Program-made: the position numbers and the translations under genes
Shown: piece by piece, positions 1 to 12,040 of the stretch
Numbering within the stretch: position 1 is the first letter of the stretch
How the letters are laid out: every line of letters begins with the position of its first letter
The notes under the pieces: model-generated
What the model was told of the DNA's origin: nothing
The model's input: the letters and a program-made list of their open reading frames with translations, nothing else
Databases searched by the model: none
Assembly: GCA_933228895.1 (NCBI GenBank)
Contig: OW121853.1
Span: 126,376,133 to 126,440,132, forward strand
DNA: 64,000 bases
Direction: 5' to 3'
Source: Platycnemis pennipes
Lineage: Eukaryota > Arthropoda > Insecta > Odonata > Platycnemididae

Positions 1-3000
1 TTGCACTCCTTTCATTTCGACTTTACTATGGTCATAAGAAGTTGCATGACAGAAATAGTACTTATGGGGAGCCATGTAATCATAATTTAGGATTTAATGA
101 TGATCAAAAGCTATTAAAAACTTACAATAATATAGATTTACATGACTATGGTTACAACACTTGAGTATCACCATCAGGTAAGGTGCAAATGAAGACATGG
201 GAATTTTAAGCTGCATGGGAAGTTGTTGAGCTTAAAGGAATCCTCTACATCATCAATATTTCTCCTGAATTTTGGCCCAGCAATTTTCATGAACAAGTGA
301 TAAATTTGTCTCATTATAAATTTAAAATTGGAAACATGAATCTCGTAAAGAAAGGACGAAAGCATCCTCCACCTGTTCCCATATCCCTTTGCTACCTGGA
401 AGTTGGCAGTTGATAGTGACATCCAACAGACACTCAACTCTTTAACACTGAATTGACTTATTTTGCGTGTCCACATGCAAATAAGTTTAGAAATGAATGT
501 GGCTATGCCAAGAAGGCGATTGTTGTGGAGGACTAAAGAGTACAACAAGGAAATGAGCGATGTCGATAAGGGGTATCAAACAGCAGGGACTATGACTGAA
601 GATGTCATGGCTGGAAGTGGCCGAAGAAGCTTAGTCTACGTAACAGTCGTCAAAGAATTTGTCTTCAACTCCTTGGGTATGTGGTTAAGTCGTCAACATT
701 ATTGCTTTGCCATTGTGAGGCACCTTATCAGAGCCATGGCATCAAAGCCATGAGGGGGAGGTCCAGTGGTACACATCTGATGCAGCTGGGCCCTTTCGAG
801 ACCAGGGAAAAAAAATCTCTTTCCCCCTGCACATAGGATGACATGATGAGGCATGATGGTTATCGTGAAAAGATTCAGAAAGTGGCCATTGTGAAGTGAC
901 CATTCCTAACACCATAGGGTATCAGCATGCTGGCGTAGATGGTGTATTGCCGGTGGCTAGTGAGCAGGAGCAGGCTACGTTGTGTATCAAAAAATCTATT
1001 TTAGTTTTGGCATTACACTAATGGTTGCAAAAGTTCTTAACAGACCCTAAATCAGGATACTTTGTAGAATCTCATGATATAGGTTTTTTTTCTAGCTCAA
1101 TGTGGTTTTCAATTATTTTCCTACATTAACCCTTTCGCTACGAAGGACGTGTTAAAACGGCGTCAATTTTTCTACGCAAACCAACGAACGACGTGTTAAC
1201 AAGTCGTAGTCGCTAAGCTAGCCCCAAGCAGGCCAGAAAGGTGTGTGTTTTAAAGGCCCTCTTCTCGGGACGTCTTAGGTACCCTTTCTCGGTCCGCGGG
1301 AGAGGATTATTCCGACCCTTCGTTGCTGTGCGCGACCCAATCCCCGCAGGGGTCCTCGGTCAGTTGCTTGTAGGTGCAGTAGAATAACAAACTGAGAAGT
1401 TATTGTTTAATTGGAAAATTGAGCATTATAAGTATATTCCTTATGTTTAGTTCTACAACTGCAAATTTTAAACGGAGCTCTACCGTTATTTTTAACGTAG
1501 TTCGTGAGTAAAAGAATCTCAGAACAAATTTTTGTTAATTATTTAGTTGGTTATGAGTGATTTTTTATGTTTTTATTTAGTTAGGAAGTTATAATGTTTT
1601 TAGGTTCAACAACTGAATGCTATTTTTTCATATGTGTTGATGGCCATATTTTTCGTGAGTTTCAATGTTTATTTTTCCCTGTAATTACTCAGTCTAATAT
1701 AATCATGACAGCTGACGATTTCACTTTCTTTCGTTGGTCAATGCTTTCCGCCTAAAGAATAGTGATTTCTGGCAGTCCTTCGAATCGAAATTAAGGATTC
1801 CGTAGACCGTACATCTCATGAATTATCGTGTTGAAGATTTCTAAGTATCGTTTCTTTGATTGGCGCTCTGATGATGTCAAATGCCTGAATAAGGCTTTTT
1901 TATATTCATAATAATTTTATCGTTGAAAAGTGGTCAAAATAATTTAAGACTGTGACATAAAACGGCAAAATTATTTGCTTTACCATTGATACGATTTTTT
2001 TGCTAGAGAGCTTAATATTAATGGTAGAATTTCGTTTAAAAGCTGTAAAGGCACTGTAAAACTAAATTAATTCGTTTCCGAAACAATTAATATCGACGCT
2101 GCAGCAACAATGTTTTTAGCAAAACGATTGCATAAACAAATGGTTGACCGCGACGGCATGCTGTTAAGGGGTCATGAAGCGGGAAAGGGTGAAGATTATC
2201 TCGGCCCGGTGGCCGAGAAAAAGGTTCGACACCCCTCTGGGCCACGACCCAAGTTAGGGAAACAGGCACCTGAGAGGATCCTAGCGTAGCGAAGCGAATT
2301 TTTGGCATTCGTGAGGGAAGTAGCATTTTCTAACATGTGGCTCCGTCGCGAAAGGGTTAAGACAAAAAATTGATTGAAAATAAGGTCTGCCATTTTATTC
2401 TATATCTATGGTAAATGTTCCAATTGAGTCATGTCACTCACACATATTTAAAAGCAAAGATCTGTTGTACATGTGGTATTGTTTTTTACACCAAAGTCTG
2501 ACTATTCGAGGTCAGCATCAGCTTGATTTTCTTTTCTGTTATTACGTAAATTGGCAGAAATGCTGTATGTCAGCAGTTAATTAAATAAGTAAATTGAAGG
2601 AGGCTGATTTTTCCAAAATTGGTCAAATTTGACCCCATGTAAATTGTTAATGCATCATGCCTAGGACAAAAGGCATGTGAAACCAAATGGGCCAATCAAT
2701 GGAGAATCACCATGCGAAGTTTCGAAGTCTGAGCTAAAAAAAAGCCATTTTTTTACTTTTGGCTCATTTTTTTTGATTTCAGCCTACTGTACAGCAGAAA
2801 TTATCTCTTCTTCATTAATCGTAGATCTAATTGGAATTTTTGTGCATAAACTAATAGTGAATATTGAGAACTTAAATGCCTGTGCATAAACCTGGTGAAT
2901 ATCAAGAGTGCAACTCCAGCTCAGTGCCGCAATGTGGTGAAAGTAGGGAGATTTCAGTGTAAAATCAGGTGCATTGAAACATAACTTTATACCCTCAGCT

Positions 3001-3993
3001 TAAAGAACCAGGATTTTAAAACTAATTTTAGATTAAAAAAGTTAGTCCTATGGGGTTTTTGGGAAATGAGAGTGTGCAAAAGATTGATGTTCTTGTTAGA
3101 TTTCACAATGAAGTCCTATTATTTTCCATTTTAAGGTATCCTCATCTGAGTTCTCCTATTTTATTCACAATTTGTCAATTAAGAAAAAAAATGTTATTAC
3201 TTTTTTTTGTTAAATATATGGTATGGTTACATGAATGTTTGTTTTTCACAGCACTTCTCACCTGATAATAGCATCTTATACGATGAATTGCTACAGCGTT
3301 TTCAGTCACACTGAATTTAGTCACACCAATAAAATAAAAAGGGGCCCAAACACCAGAAATATCATAATTCTGGAACTCATCAAATCCTGCACAATTCAGA
3401 TCAATGAAATTCTCCTGTATATGATATTAAGAGTAGAACAAGTTTCTAGTTGTAATTTAATGTTTTCTTTCCTATATGCAAAGCACAAATGATAACTCAT
3501 CACCGTTAAATTTAACATCTTTTTGATGCGCACCCATTAATTGTGTTGGATAAAATTATGATTGTTAGACGAAATAAGCTTACCATTGTGAGAGGACTCC
3601 TTTTTTCAGTCTCTCAAGGAAAAAAATGATCTTGAATTTGATTGACTGGTATAGTTGTTGTCCCACCTCTTTGTGATGTTGTAATTCATTTATTGAGATG
3701 TCTTCTGCCCATATATCTAGTTATGATTCATTTAGTCAGTACATATATACTTCGCAAAAAAAGATCGTAGGTGGCTAACCTCAGGAAATACAAGTAATTC
3801 AGGAGCAAGGCATGAGTATTAGTAATAGCTCATTGACCTGGAGTTTGCTGAGAAAAGATGTACCAGCTTGACAAACTTAAATCAAACCTTTAGGTGCCTT
3901 AATGCACCTGAAGAAGAATACTGTTCCATTTCTGTAATTCAAGGAAATTTGCATGGTGAAACAATTTTTACTTAAAATCTTTTTCTCTTGCAG
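1..3993 (+). other. Intron of the ABCG gene (non-coding, contains one transposon)
   Basis: No coding exon is recognisable here. The stretch holds the piggyBac-like element at 1130-2356 and otherwise AT-rich unique-looking sequence. It is assigned as intron because the first visible ABCG exon at 3994 has an acceptor and lacks the upstream ATP-binding domain. Confidence 0.5.
1130..2356. mobile_element. Non-autonomous piggyBac-like element
   Basis: A 1,227-bp element flanked on both sides by TTAA (1126-1129 and 2357-2360). Its ends are inverted repeats beginning CCCTTTCGC(T/G)ACG, with similarity continuing imperfectly for about 30 bp to a shared TGTTA. A TTAA target and CCC-starting ends are the signature of the piggyBac superfamily. 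No transposase-like reading frame is visible inside, so it is best read as a MITE-type derivative. It lies within the ABCG intron. Confidence 0.75.
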
Positions 3994-4149
3994 GCAGTGT
4001 TTTGTGTGATATATGTGACCATTGTGTACTTTCTGACATCTCAGCCTGCTGAAGGCTTTCGCTTTGGAATGTTCCTGAGTGCTTGTCTGATGATATCATT
4101 CGTGGCACAGAGCATTGGTCTGGTTGTCGGAGCAGCAATGAATGTTCAG
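3994..4149 (+). CDS. ABCG half-transporter, internal exon a (transmembrane domain)
   Basis: This exon encodes 52 residues starting AVFCVIYVTIVYFLTSQPAE and ending GLVVGAAMNVQ. They form hydrophobic helices of the C-terminal membrane domain of an ABCG (White/ABCG1-type) half transporter. It is preceded by a pyrimidine-rich tract and CAG (to 3993) and followed by the donor GTACGT at 4150, in phase 0. The next exon continues the family order without a gap. In the family, two half transporters dimerise to export sterols, lipids or pigment precursors. Resemblance to ABCG1/ABCG4 is by recall of the family, so the exact paralogue and substrate are not known. The ATP-binding domain should lie left of the window. 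Confidence 0.85.
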
Positions 4150-4248
4150 GTACGTGTTGGATTCAGCATGGCTTCTATATACTTGTCCAGGATCTCTGAG
4201 AACATAGATGTGAATGCCATGATATTAATCTTTTCCCATCCTCTGCAG

Positions 4249-4434
4249 AATGGAGTTTTCTTGGCTCCAGTGATGTCTGTTCCATTCCTCCTCTTCTCTG
4301 GATTCTTTGTGAGCTTCGATGCTATTCCCATTTATCTGCGGTGGATTACGTATCTGAGTTATATACGTTATGGATTTGAAGGAACAGCCTTGGCCACATA
4401 CGCATATGGACGAGACAGGCTCAAATGCCACCAG
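4249..4434 (+). CDS. ABCG half-transporter, exon b (re-entrant/extracellular loop region)
   Basis: It encodes 62 residues, NGVFLAPVMSVPFLLFSGFF through YIRYGFEGTALATYAYGRDRLKCHQ. The segments LLFSGFFVSFDAIP and YLSYIRYGFEG are hallmarks of the last part of the ABCG1/ABCG4 membrane domain. The acceptor is CTCTGCAG ending at 4248. The donor is GTTGGT at 4435, a weak GT site, but it is in phase 0 and joins correctly to the final exon. The cysteine near the end lies in the extracellular loop, which in ABCG proteins often forms disulphides. The intron before it is only 99 bp. Confidence 0.88.
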
Positions 4435-4805
4435 GTTGGTAAAATGTTGAACTCTAAATTTACTACAAATGGATGAACAGTTTCTTTTTCCACAAATGTG
4501 TTTGTATTTCACTACCAGTTTTCACTTATCACGTCATCTTCAGGTGTGACAACATAAGACTAATGCACTGGTATATTCTCATACTATGGGGAGGAAAGAG
4601 GGAGGTGGTCTCCTGGAGCTGGAGGCTTCTTGGTAATTGGGTTGTTTGGAATGGCAGAAGGTTGAGGAGGGGTGATCAGGAAATATACAGATGGTCATTT
4701 ATAATGCTGCAGTACACATTAAAGTTGTTGGCTTAACTTCATGGAGCCCACTTGCAGGAAAGAAATTACAAGTAAGTAGATTCTGCACTATTTTATTACT
4801 ATCCA

Positions 4806-4913
4806 CCATGGTTTTAACAAATATAATGTCTTTATCAAGGCATAATAATTGATAATGACATAATATTTGATGAATTTGCCTTGATAATTATGTTGTATTT
4901 TTCAAAACCATGG
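4806..4913. repeat. Short fold-back (hairpin) repeat in the ABCG intron
   Basis: Two arms of about 37 bp, starting CCATGGTTTT and ending ATCAAGGCA, face each other around a roughly 34-bp AT-rich loop. They match except for several substitutions. It resembles a tiny MITE or fold-back remnant. No target duplication is evident. Confidence 0.55.
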
Positions 4914-6375
4914 TCGCTAGCAATAAAATAGTGTGGAATGTACCAACTTGTAAATCCTTTCCTGTTGCAATTAGAATTGATGGTCTCAATGACCTTCAGC
5001 ATCTCAAGAGCATTTATGTGGTTACCTTTCTTCTTAAAAAGAATGGTTTTAGGGATAAAATTGCTGCAATGTCCATTTTCAATCAAGTTTGCAAACTTAG
5101 AGTTTGCATTCTAATTTTTGAAGCACGATGTATGTACTTATAAGTCTTTCTTAAAATTTGCCCCCAGTCTGCCCAAATTATATTGTAGAACATTCACGCT
5201 GAACTTGGTAGATGTCACTTAGCTTAAAACTTGGGACCTTGGTGTGCGATAATAGGTTCTGAAGGTTGGCTTTGTAGTAGAAAGGTGATTTGATTTTGAG
5301 TTTTTCATGAGAACTTTCCAAAGAACAGAATTCTCTCCCATTTTGTGGTTTTAATTTCAGATGTCATACCAAAGGACTTTGTTCCTCAGTTTTCCTTTGT
5401 AGAGGTTGTCGAGTAACTTGGGTTGCTACCCATTATTCACTGCGATGTGTTTGATTAAATCTATTTCTTTTTGCAGATTGACAATATATCATTGAGTGGA
5501 AGGATGCCAGTTTTTGAGAAAAGTGGTGTCCTGATTTGGCATGAATAACTGTATTTGTATCTTTTCTGAAAAATAGAAAACTCAAGCGTATGATTTTTTT
5601 TTTAGCTATAGCGATGTCCAGAAAGTTGAGAGATCCTTCAATTTATTTTTTACACTGAATTTAAGGTGCTGGTTTAGTGAAATTAGAGCTAAAAGGAAAT
5701 TCTCTAGCTGTCTCTCTCTATGCCAGTCCATGCACAAAAGATGTTATCAACATTAAGACACTAACACAAAATATTTTTCTTTTGGGGGGTTGGGAGTCGG
5801 GTGTTTGAGTGGGAGATGAGTGCAGTGACAGTGGAGATGTGTGCGAGCCAATTGTTAGGCCTTCTGGATATTCATAAAACCTTCCCATCGATTTTGAAAT
5901 GATTCTGAGATGCACACATTCCTAAGGCTGCACATAATTCACTTGTAATGGGCATAAGGACAGCCTCACAAAGGATGAATTTCTCAGCTAGTGGCAGTGC
6001 TTCCTTGGCGGCTACACTTGATTGCTTACATCAAAAGACACTATGATGCACTTACAGAGGGAGGATTACTGTCTCAAGTTCACTTGTGAATCCTTCGGAG
6101 GTTTTCACACCGTTTGAATAGAATATAACAGAATACTTTATTTATTATATTTCAGAAGTCACCCATTGAGCAATTTTAAGAACTAGCTTTGGCTTTTACT
6201 GAGTAATATAGTAGTATGTACGTGACAAATGAACAGTATTTCTAATCCACAACAGTTTCACTCAAGCGAGACTACAAATTTAAGCAAAGAAAGTCTTTTA
6301 TAATGTCATCAGCAAAACTGGAATGAATGTGGAATACCAAAATTGAATGCTCATTGCCTTTTCTTTCTTGTCTAG

Positions 6376-6534
6376 GTGTACTGCCACTTCAAATCTCCCG
6401 AGACCACCCTGGAGGAGTTGGACATGACAAATGGGGACTTCATGATTGATATTATTGCTCTTGTTGTGATATTCTTTGTTCTGCGCGGTGCAGCCTATGT
6501 CTTCCTGAGGTGGAAACTGATGTCCACGCGGTGA
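6376..6534 (+). CDS. ABCG half-transporter, terminal exon with stop codon
   Basis: It encodes VYCHFKSPETTLEELDMTNG followed by a hydrophobic helix (FMIDIIALVVIFFVLRGAAYVFL) and RWKLMSTR, then TGA at 6532-6534. This is the expected C terminus of an ABCG1/4-like half transporter: a cysteine-containing loop, the last transmembrane helix and a short basic tail. The acceptor is TTGTCTAG, ending at 6375. The intron upstream (4435-6375) is about 1.9 kb. The three exons read as one open frame. Confidence 0.88.
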   Translation: MYCHFKSPETTLEELDMTNGDFMIDIIALVVIFFVLRGAAYVFLRWKLMSTR

Positions 6535-8700
6535 TGTGTGAGCCTTTCTCTGCCCACCAGAGGAGCTCTCTTTTGTCTGTTTGAGCTCGTTCGACGCATC
6601 CCTTGCCTCTCTCTATGAGCCTGCCTCTGAAACTCGTCAATCCTGGTGGTTGTTTTGTATCCTCCTGAATGGGAAGCGTGAGTGGAAGGCACTGGGGAGG
6701 AATAATTATGTCTTCTAGAGTGAGGTGTCGGCTGTTTTGCACCACCCACCTGCCTCCCCACACTCACTCACTAATGATTGAACTTCTTATGCCTGGCTTA
6801 TATTATTCCTCGTGATATATCATTATTATATGTTGAAGAAATGTGAATTTCTTGGTTGAGGTTTCATAAGAAATAGCTTGTTGTTTTCAGTGGTGGAGTT
6901 TTATTTTTATATTCATGTATGTTATATAATATTAAGAAATATCTCACTCATTGATTGATGCATATTTATGCCTTCTTGGGTATTGTGATGTCATTTAAGG
7001 TTCTTATCCTCACTAAAGTACATTCTTCATATGATTTTCTCATGCTGTTTAACTGCTATAAGGGAAATTGTATCTGATTAAATTAGTGGAACTGCTTCAT
7101 TGTGAAACGAGGAACAGAAACTTAGGGTTTCCTCATAAAATGTACTTCTATGTGTTGTGTATTTGTGATGCATCATTGACTTGATGATGTTTTACAATCC
7201 AACTTCACGAAGAATTTATCTTTTGTGGAAATACAAAGTTACTGTTTATAATTTCATAAAGCCAGGAAGGAGATATACTGCTCAATGGTATACAAGAAGC
7301 TTCTATAGCCAAAGATTTCATACATGGTATGATTGGTATTTAATGTTTAACTCCAAATTTGGATAAAGTTTTGGAAGAATTTTTATATTGTCTGTTTCAG
7401 ACAGTCTCTAATGATAATTTCACTCATAAACACCCTTATATGCATTGCGATGTGTCAGTATAAGGCAAATATCCATGATTTATCCAAACCTAACTTTAAA
7501 TATGCAGATGATCTCATTATATGCATTTATTTTATATGCAGTTGTTTATGGTAAATGGTTTCATAAAAATATTCCACTCCTCTACAATATTCCATTTATT
7601 TTTCATCAATAATTTTCATTTTTCTCAAGTTTGAAGATATCAGTAATAAGTGAAAGGTTACATGTAGTTTTCAGATTTGACTTTCTTCTTACATTGAGTT
7701 AATATTTATCCCAATCATAATTTGGGAGCCTTAGCTATGTGGGTGATGGCCAGTTTGGGATAGTGCCTACAGCCATTGGGACTCGAAGAGAAATTTGTTG
7801 TTGATACTGCAATACCCATTGTAGCCATTCCCCATTATGTAATAGCCTTTGTAAGTTGCATAAAACTGAAGAAGGTCAAGGTGAGGGATTCTGCAGAATC
7901 TATTCTAAAGTATAATGTGTACTTTTAGAAAGAAAAACATGACAACAACTTAAAAATATCCTATGTAAACCTTTTCACTATATTTTCTGAAAATATTTAT
8001 CAGCAGATTTCAGTGAAGGACATGAACTAAAGTACTTGAAAACTATCCAAATATCTGTCATTTTTCGGAAATCTTGGCATGGGGCAGTTGTAACTAATGG
8101 TCACCCACCGGCCTCTCAGGTTTGAGTCCACCACTGCGCTCTGAGAAAGAGAGAGAGAGGCTGGTGTGGATGACGGCATGATTGGCATTCCATTTTGTGC
8201 CACACTGTGTAGTCCTCGAGAAGCTGATTACATGTTCATCAAGCTCTCTTCTCCCGAGATCAATGAAAGGGAACAGTTGAATGAGTGGTTTATCTTGGGT
8301 GGGGGGAGACAGTGCCTTCAAAAGATCTGCTAGATTGGAGATTGATCGAGATGGTGTCAACTTGTGCTGGCATTGCTCTATTTGACTTTGTTGCCATTTA
8401 GTGGTACAAAACTGTTGTGATATCTTCTAAATCAGTGGACCAGTGCCTCATATAAATCAATATCCATCCACCTTGTTGCCATATGCAGTATTTTGGCATT
8501 GTGCATTTCAGGCTGTGTATTAATGTTGTCTTGCCTTTATTTGTTAAAGCATTTACAGGGAAGAAATTGAAAAGTTTATATTTAAATGGACATTATTGAA
8601 GGATATTTTCTTAAACATTTCAAGCTACTTCCATTTACTATTAACATGTGTTGCTGTTGATGTATTCTGTAATACAATAAAGGTGTTAACTTAACATTTT
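6535..8700 (+). other. 3' UTR of the ABCG gene (probable)
   Basis: This AT-rich stretch follows the ABCG stop codon and has no convincing coding sequence. A canonical AATAAA lies at 8676-8681, followed within about 50 bases by a GT-rich run (ATGTGTGTCTTG), as expected for a cleavage site. A UTR of about 2.1 kb is long but not unusual. Earlier, weaker signals could end the transcript sooner. The small open frames here look like chance. Confidence 0.5.
8676..8681 (+). terminator. Candidate poly(A) signal of the ABCG gene
   Basis: AATAAA on the + strand with a downstream GT-rich element. It is the best-formed signal in the 2.2 kb after the ABCG stop codon. Its use is inferred only. Confidence 0.45.
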
Positions 8701-9201
8701 TCTGATTGTCCCGACCTTCTCCATGTGTGTCTTGTCCCACTCCCGAGGTTGGAGATCTATAAATGGTCATGATGGAATGCACAAAATTTCTGGGAAACTG
8801 ATTGGGTGGCATTTAGGTACTCAATCCAATCATATCCTGGGTCTTTAGAAGCCTTCTTCCCAAGATACTAGGGTACAAATTTCTTTTTGTTATATTCAAT
8901 ATTTATGTTCAAGAAAAATGTACTTCATCATCGGCAGGAGTGCCCTACATTTTTTTATCTTTGTTATTAGCTGAAATATATACAGGTCTCACACAATTAA
9001 TGAGTAATTAATATGGTATCAGATCTGTAGACAACTGCATCTCATTGTAGTGGCATATTATTGTAAAAATGGTGCTGTATATTAATATATATGAGAAACT
9101 TCCAGTCCTGTGTCAGAAATAACCAGCTGACATAATGGCTCAAATCTTGTTTCTTGGAGAAAATGGGCTAGTGAGTTTGCTGGGATTTTCTGACCTTGTG
9201 C

Positions 9202-9832
9202 TTAAACCCTTTGCAATATTTTTAACCCAATTTTAATTCTCTCCTTCACCAGGAATTTATCTATCCTCATCTTGCATAAAATTATTTCCTCTCTTATTTT
9301 ATCAGACATTAGATTATGTCTTGAATCAGTATCCATATTGTCAAGCAAACTCGTCACGGAGTCAGTGCTTTCATCGTGTGCCATTTCACCATCTTCATGT
9401 GCCCCAGAGGCTTCACTTTTTCCATCTTCCCCCATCCCCTCATCTTCAGTCATATACTTGCTTTGCCTAGCTACTTCTTCTCTTTCTTTTCTTAATCTCT
9501 CAATTCCGATTCTCAGCCTTGGATCAAATCGTTTGTTGCGTGAAGGGGTCACTACGGAGTTGCCGCCTTTGCCTTCCTCGTGGCTGGGTGGCTCGGAGTT
9601 AGCCCCCCGGCCCACCCCCACGATGGTCCCTCTCGACAGACGATTGGCTGCCTCCTCTGTCGGGTACTGCTCTCTCGCCCCCTCTGCAACTTCCATCACC
9701 TGCCTCCACCTCCGTTCCTCCTCCATCTCCTCCAATTGGCGTTTCTCCTGATGCATTTGGATCACCCTCTCATTCATTCTCTGCAGTTGTACACCTTCCA
9801 CGACTCTCACCAAGCCTCCGCTGTCTGATACC
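9202..9832 (-). CDS. Putative terminal exon of an unknown coiled-coil protein
   Basis: An open frame of about 209 codons on the minus strand ends with TAA at 9202-9204. A plausible acceptor (GCGCACAG) precedes the first full codons VSDSGGLVRVVEGVQ. Composition is protein-like and highly charged: a predicted coiled coil (MNERVIQMHQEKRQLEEMEE and following), a Ser/Gly-rich linker, a basic helix (RIGIERLRKEREEVARQSK), an acidic stretch and a basic tail. I do not recognise the family. It lies downstream of, and antisense to, the ABCG gene. No upstream minus-strand exons were identified, so it may be the last exon of a gene with distant 5' exons, or a remnant. Confidence 0.45.
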
Positions 9833-10263
9833 CTGTGCGCAAACAAAGGTCGTGAGTAAGTGATGAACTTGCAGGGACATGATTTCTTTCTTCTGCATGA
9901 TACTGGTGACACATATAGGATCCCACCATGCAGGACATCTTTGTTTTCATGCCAAAATTATTGGCTTTAGAGGGCATTGCAAATCTATGCCAAAGATTGA
10001 TTTTAGTGTCCAATGCATCTTATCATTGTATTTTTTATTTCACGTGTGCAGTATGGTTTAAAATTAGAAGAAAATATCATATTAGGATTAATTTACAAGT
10101 CTATAAATGTTTTAGTCAGTGTTGTGTAGATTTCATAACCTTTCGACTCATTCGACATAGCTTATGATTTTCTATTACTTGCCTAAATTAAGAGTAAAAA
10201 ATGTTTATTGGGCAGTGGGGTAATACTAAAAGTTAAACATTTAACTCCTTTCATCCTTTATCA

Positions 10264-10898
10264 TTTAATCCTCTCATCAAAGGACCTTTTGGAGTGACTC
10301 CAAAGAAAAGAGAACTGCTGAAGATTCTCCACGAGAGAACCCCCAGCATACGCCACCGTCCCTTATGTGGTGGGAACCACAGAGAGAATCACCCGAATCC
10401 TGGCCAAACACAATGTGAAGACTAGGTTCACTTGCTGTGGAAAAACAGGCGACCATCTGCCTAAACCGAAGGACAAGATCTCCCATTTACTTTCACGAGG
10501 GAGTATACCAGCTCCAATGCTCCTGTGGAAAATCCTACACAGGACAGATGGGAGGATCAATCAAAACCAGAATAAGAGAACATGAACGTGCTACTGAGAA
10601 GAAGCAGTTCCACCTTTCCGCTGTCTCGGAGCACGTGTGGTCCGAACCTGGCCACATGGTGGACATCGAAAAAGTTAAGGTCATCTGCAATGAAAGCCGC
10701 TATTACCCCATGCTAATCCGAGAAGCAATAGAAATTACGAAACAGCCAGAAAATTACAACAGGGAAGATGGCTACATGCTGGCTAAAGTAACTTCCTCTA
10801 TCCTGCACCCTGTGCCAATGCAAGGGTGCATACGCTGCCCTAAATGCATTTTTGACTGCTTGCCGTGTCCTGGCACATCCTGTACCACAAAGAGTTGA
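10264..10898 (+). pseudogene. Penelope-like retroelement fragment (GIY-YIG endonuclease end), frameshifted
   Basis: The first part reads VPYVVGTTERITRILAKHN and continues to PKPKDKISH, the segment that precedes the endonuclease in Penelope-like elements. From about 10485 the match moves to another frame with GVYQLQCSCGKSYTGQMGGS, the GIY-YIG motif region, and later REAIEITKQPENYNREDGY. This matches the C-terminal GIY-YIG endonuclease of Penelope-like elements. The frameshift and absence of the RT domain mark a dead 5'-truncated copy. The frame ends with TGA at 10896-10898. Confidence 0.8.
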
Positions 10899-12040
10899 CC
10901 TCATCTGAGGGTAAGTAATGAAAGCACAACCAATGCAAGGCAAAGGAGAGTGAAGTGGGCTGACCTTATCCGGGATAATTCTTCTTTGCTATTGTTGCTC
11001 TCCTCTGCAGCCCTGCTGATGGTAACGGCAGCCATAGTATTCAGGATGTCATTCTTAAGTGGTTCATTAAAACCATTGGTTTGCCCACCTGCTGGATGCA
11101 GAGGAAAATGTTCTTTGAATAATCCATAATCTATGGCAAAGATCACTCTTGTCATCCTACTCAACTTTTTCAATGTACAATTTGTAAAGCTTTTTACAAA
11201 TTACCAACTGGGGTGCCATTTAACCCGAACTTCCTGTCAAATGCAACAGTCCCTTAAAGTGTGACCGACTGTAAGTATGTATGCATTACTGTGAAGTTAC
11301 AAATTTGTAAGGCATTGGATACTTTGACCCATAGAGTGTTACTGTTTCAATCTCACCGATGTTTAGGACTGAATGTTGCAGTACTAGGGTGGCCCAAAAA
11401 AAATTTTTTTTTAAATATGGAAGTGCGGATGCATTTTTAGGTGCTATTTTATGAAACAAACACCTCACAAAAAATTCAGTTCCATGGCACAATATTTGAT
11501 CCTGCCGAATCGCGTTAAAAAATTTCCAGCTTCGATGTAGGTCAGATTGCCTACCATACAGGGGCTTCCGTTTGCGTCGTCCTAAGATTGCATCAGAAAA
11601 CCAAGACAAACAGTAGATATATCGTATGCAGATAGTAGGTTCCACATGTTGTGATGAAAACACTTATACCGCATTATGCATTTTGCTTATCTCCATAAAT
11701 AACAGAATGGAAGTCGAGAATTAGCATTCACAGCAGTACTGCTATCATTTGGCGACTAAGTAAACTCCGTCCTTGCATTACTAGGACAAGACGGAATCAA
11801 TAAAATTATACGCAAATTCCCTGAAATAATGCAAGACTGCTTCATTGTCCTGAAATGACGCAAGACGGCAACAAAAATTCATGATAAGGACTGTATTGTT
11901 GAGCGGATCGAACCGGTACGGATGACTTCAGTGGAAGGCAAGCGGCGAAGCGGTGGTGAATAAGTGAACGGAGTTTTTGAGCCAGGCAGCTGTGTGATTT
12001 TGAATTATTTTTCTACAAGGTAGTGTGATTTTACGTTGAA

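Noticed and set aside
9272..9751. A 159-codon plus-strand frame
   Set aside because: It is the opposite strand of the minus-strand coiled-coil exon and has low-complexity Ser/Pro/Leu composition.
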